From Candidatus Paceibacter sp. (lineage in GTDB: Bacteria > Patescibacteriota > Minisyncoccia > UBA6257 > GWB1-50-10): DNA of 5,434 bases. Positions 5,339 to 5,434 of this stretch are shown here, one piece after another (within the stretch, counting starts at the first letter, position 1; every line of letters begins with the position of its first letter). A program made the position numbers and the translations under genes. The notes below the pieces were generated by a model that saw only the letters and a program-made list of their open reading frames with translations, did not search any database and was not told where the DNA came from. The stretch lies in contig DYGP01000048.1 of NCBI GenBank assembly GCA_020724685.1, positions 1 through 5,434 of the forward strand, in the 5' to 3' direction.

Positions 5339-5434
5339 GGACGAGCCGAAAGACGAAAAGATGGCTCTCGTGTTTAAGTACATTTCCCTCGCGATAGAAA
5401 AGAAACGCGAAAAAAAAATGGAATGGAGAGCTCG
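5325..5434 (+). CDS. Start of an unrecognised charged protein, cut by the window end
   Basis: The reading frame from ATG 5325 stays open to the last base, giving 36 residues that begin MNHNKDEPKDEK. The visible part is highly charged, with a short amphipathic helix-like stretch (MALVFKYISLAIEKKREKK, 13-31). No domain can be named from so little. The start overlaps the end of the 152-residue gene by 14 bases in a different frame and has a strong AAAGGAG ribosome site, so the two genes are almost certainly expressed together. ATG at 5361 is an alternative start without a clear ribosome site. No signal peptide is apparent. Confidence 0.7.
   Translation, partial: MNHNKDEPKDEKMALVFKYISLAIEKKREKKMEWRA

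Noticed and set aside
1..5434. CRISPR array, insertion sequence, phage genes or UGA recoding
   Set aside because: No repeat-spacer pattern, transposase or terminal inverted repeats were seen; RNase J ends properly at TGA, so the standard bacterial code fits.

Overview
All recognisable genes in this window lie on the plus strand. It looks like chromosomal DNA from a small-genome bacterium with roughly balanced base composition. My best guess is Candidate Phyla Radiation / Patescibacteria (Parcubacteria-like). The clues are an archaeal-type bifunctional phosphoglucose/phosphomannose isomerase, a divergent full-length RNase J, a tRNA gene without encoded CCA, very tight spacing and few Shine-Dalgarno sites. 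That placement is inference and a database search would be needed to settle it. TAG, TAA and TGA all serve as stops; the TGA ends RNase J just before a terminator, so nothing suggests UGA recoding.

Positions 1-3790 look like one transcription unit. It starts with the 3' part of a family 5 (oligopeptide-type) ABC transporter substrate-binding protein (1-897). Six bases later comes a SIS-domain PGI/PMI sugar isomerase (904-1881). A class II tRNA-Leu with anticodon CAG follows (1906-1987), then after a 33-base A-rich leader a ribonuclease J (2021-3757). A hairpin terminator with a T-rich tail (3766-3794) closes the unit. The unit mixes solute capture, sugar-phosphate metabolism, a translation RNA and an RNA-decay enzyme.

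From 3784 to 3826 there is a short regulatory stretch with a 16-base direct repeat (15 of 16 identical, 21-base period). Its second copy supplies a -10 hexamer only six bases before the trpS ATG, so trpS (3827-4813) is probably read from a leaderless mRNA. A second AT-rich promoter region (4816-4844) precedes a pair of overlapping unrecognised genes: a 152-residue helical protein (4880-5338) and the start of a charged protein that runs off the window (5325 onward).

No CRISPR array, insertion sequence, phage gene or clear defence system is visible. The points most worth a second look are the tRNA between isomerase and RNase J, the changed RNase J active-site signature (including Asp to Glu at a metal-ligand position), the leaderless trpS promoter built on a repeat, and the overlapping unknown gene pair. 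No gap between genes exceeds 70 bases.
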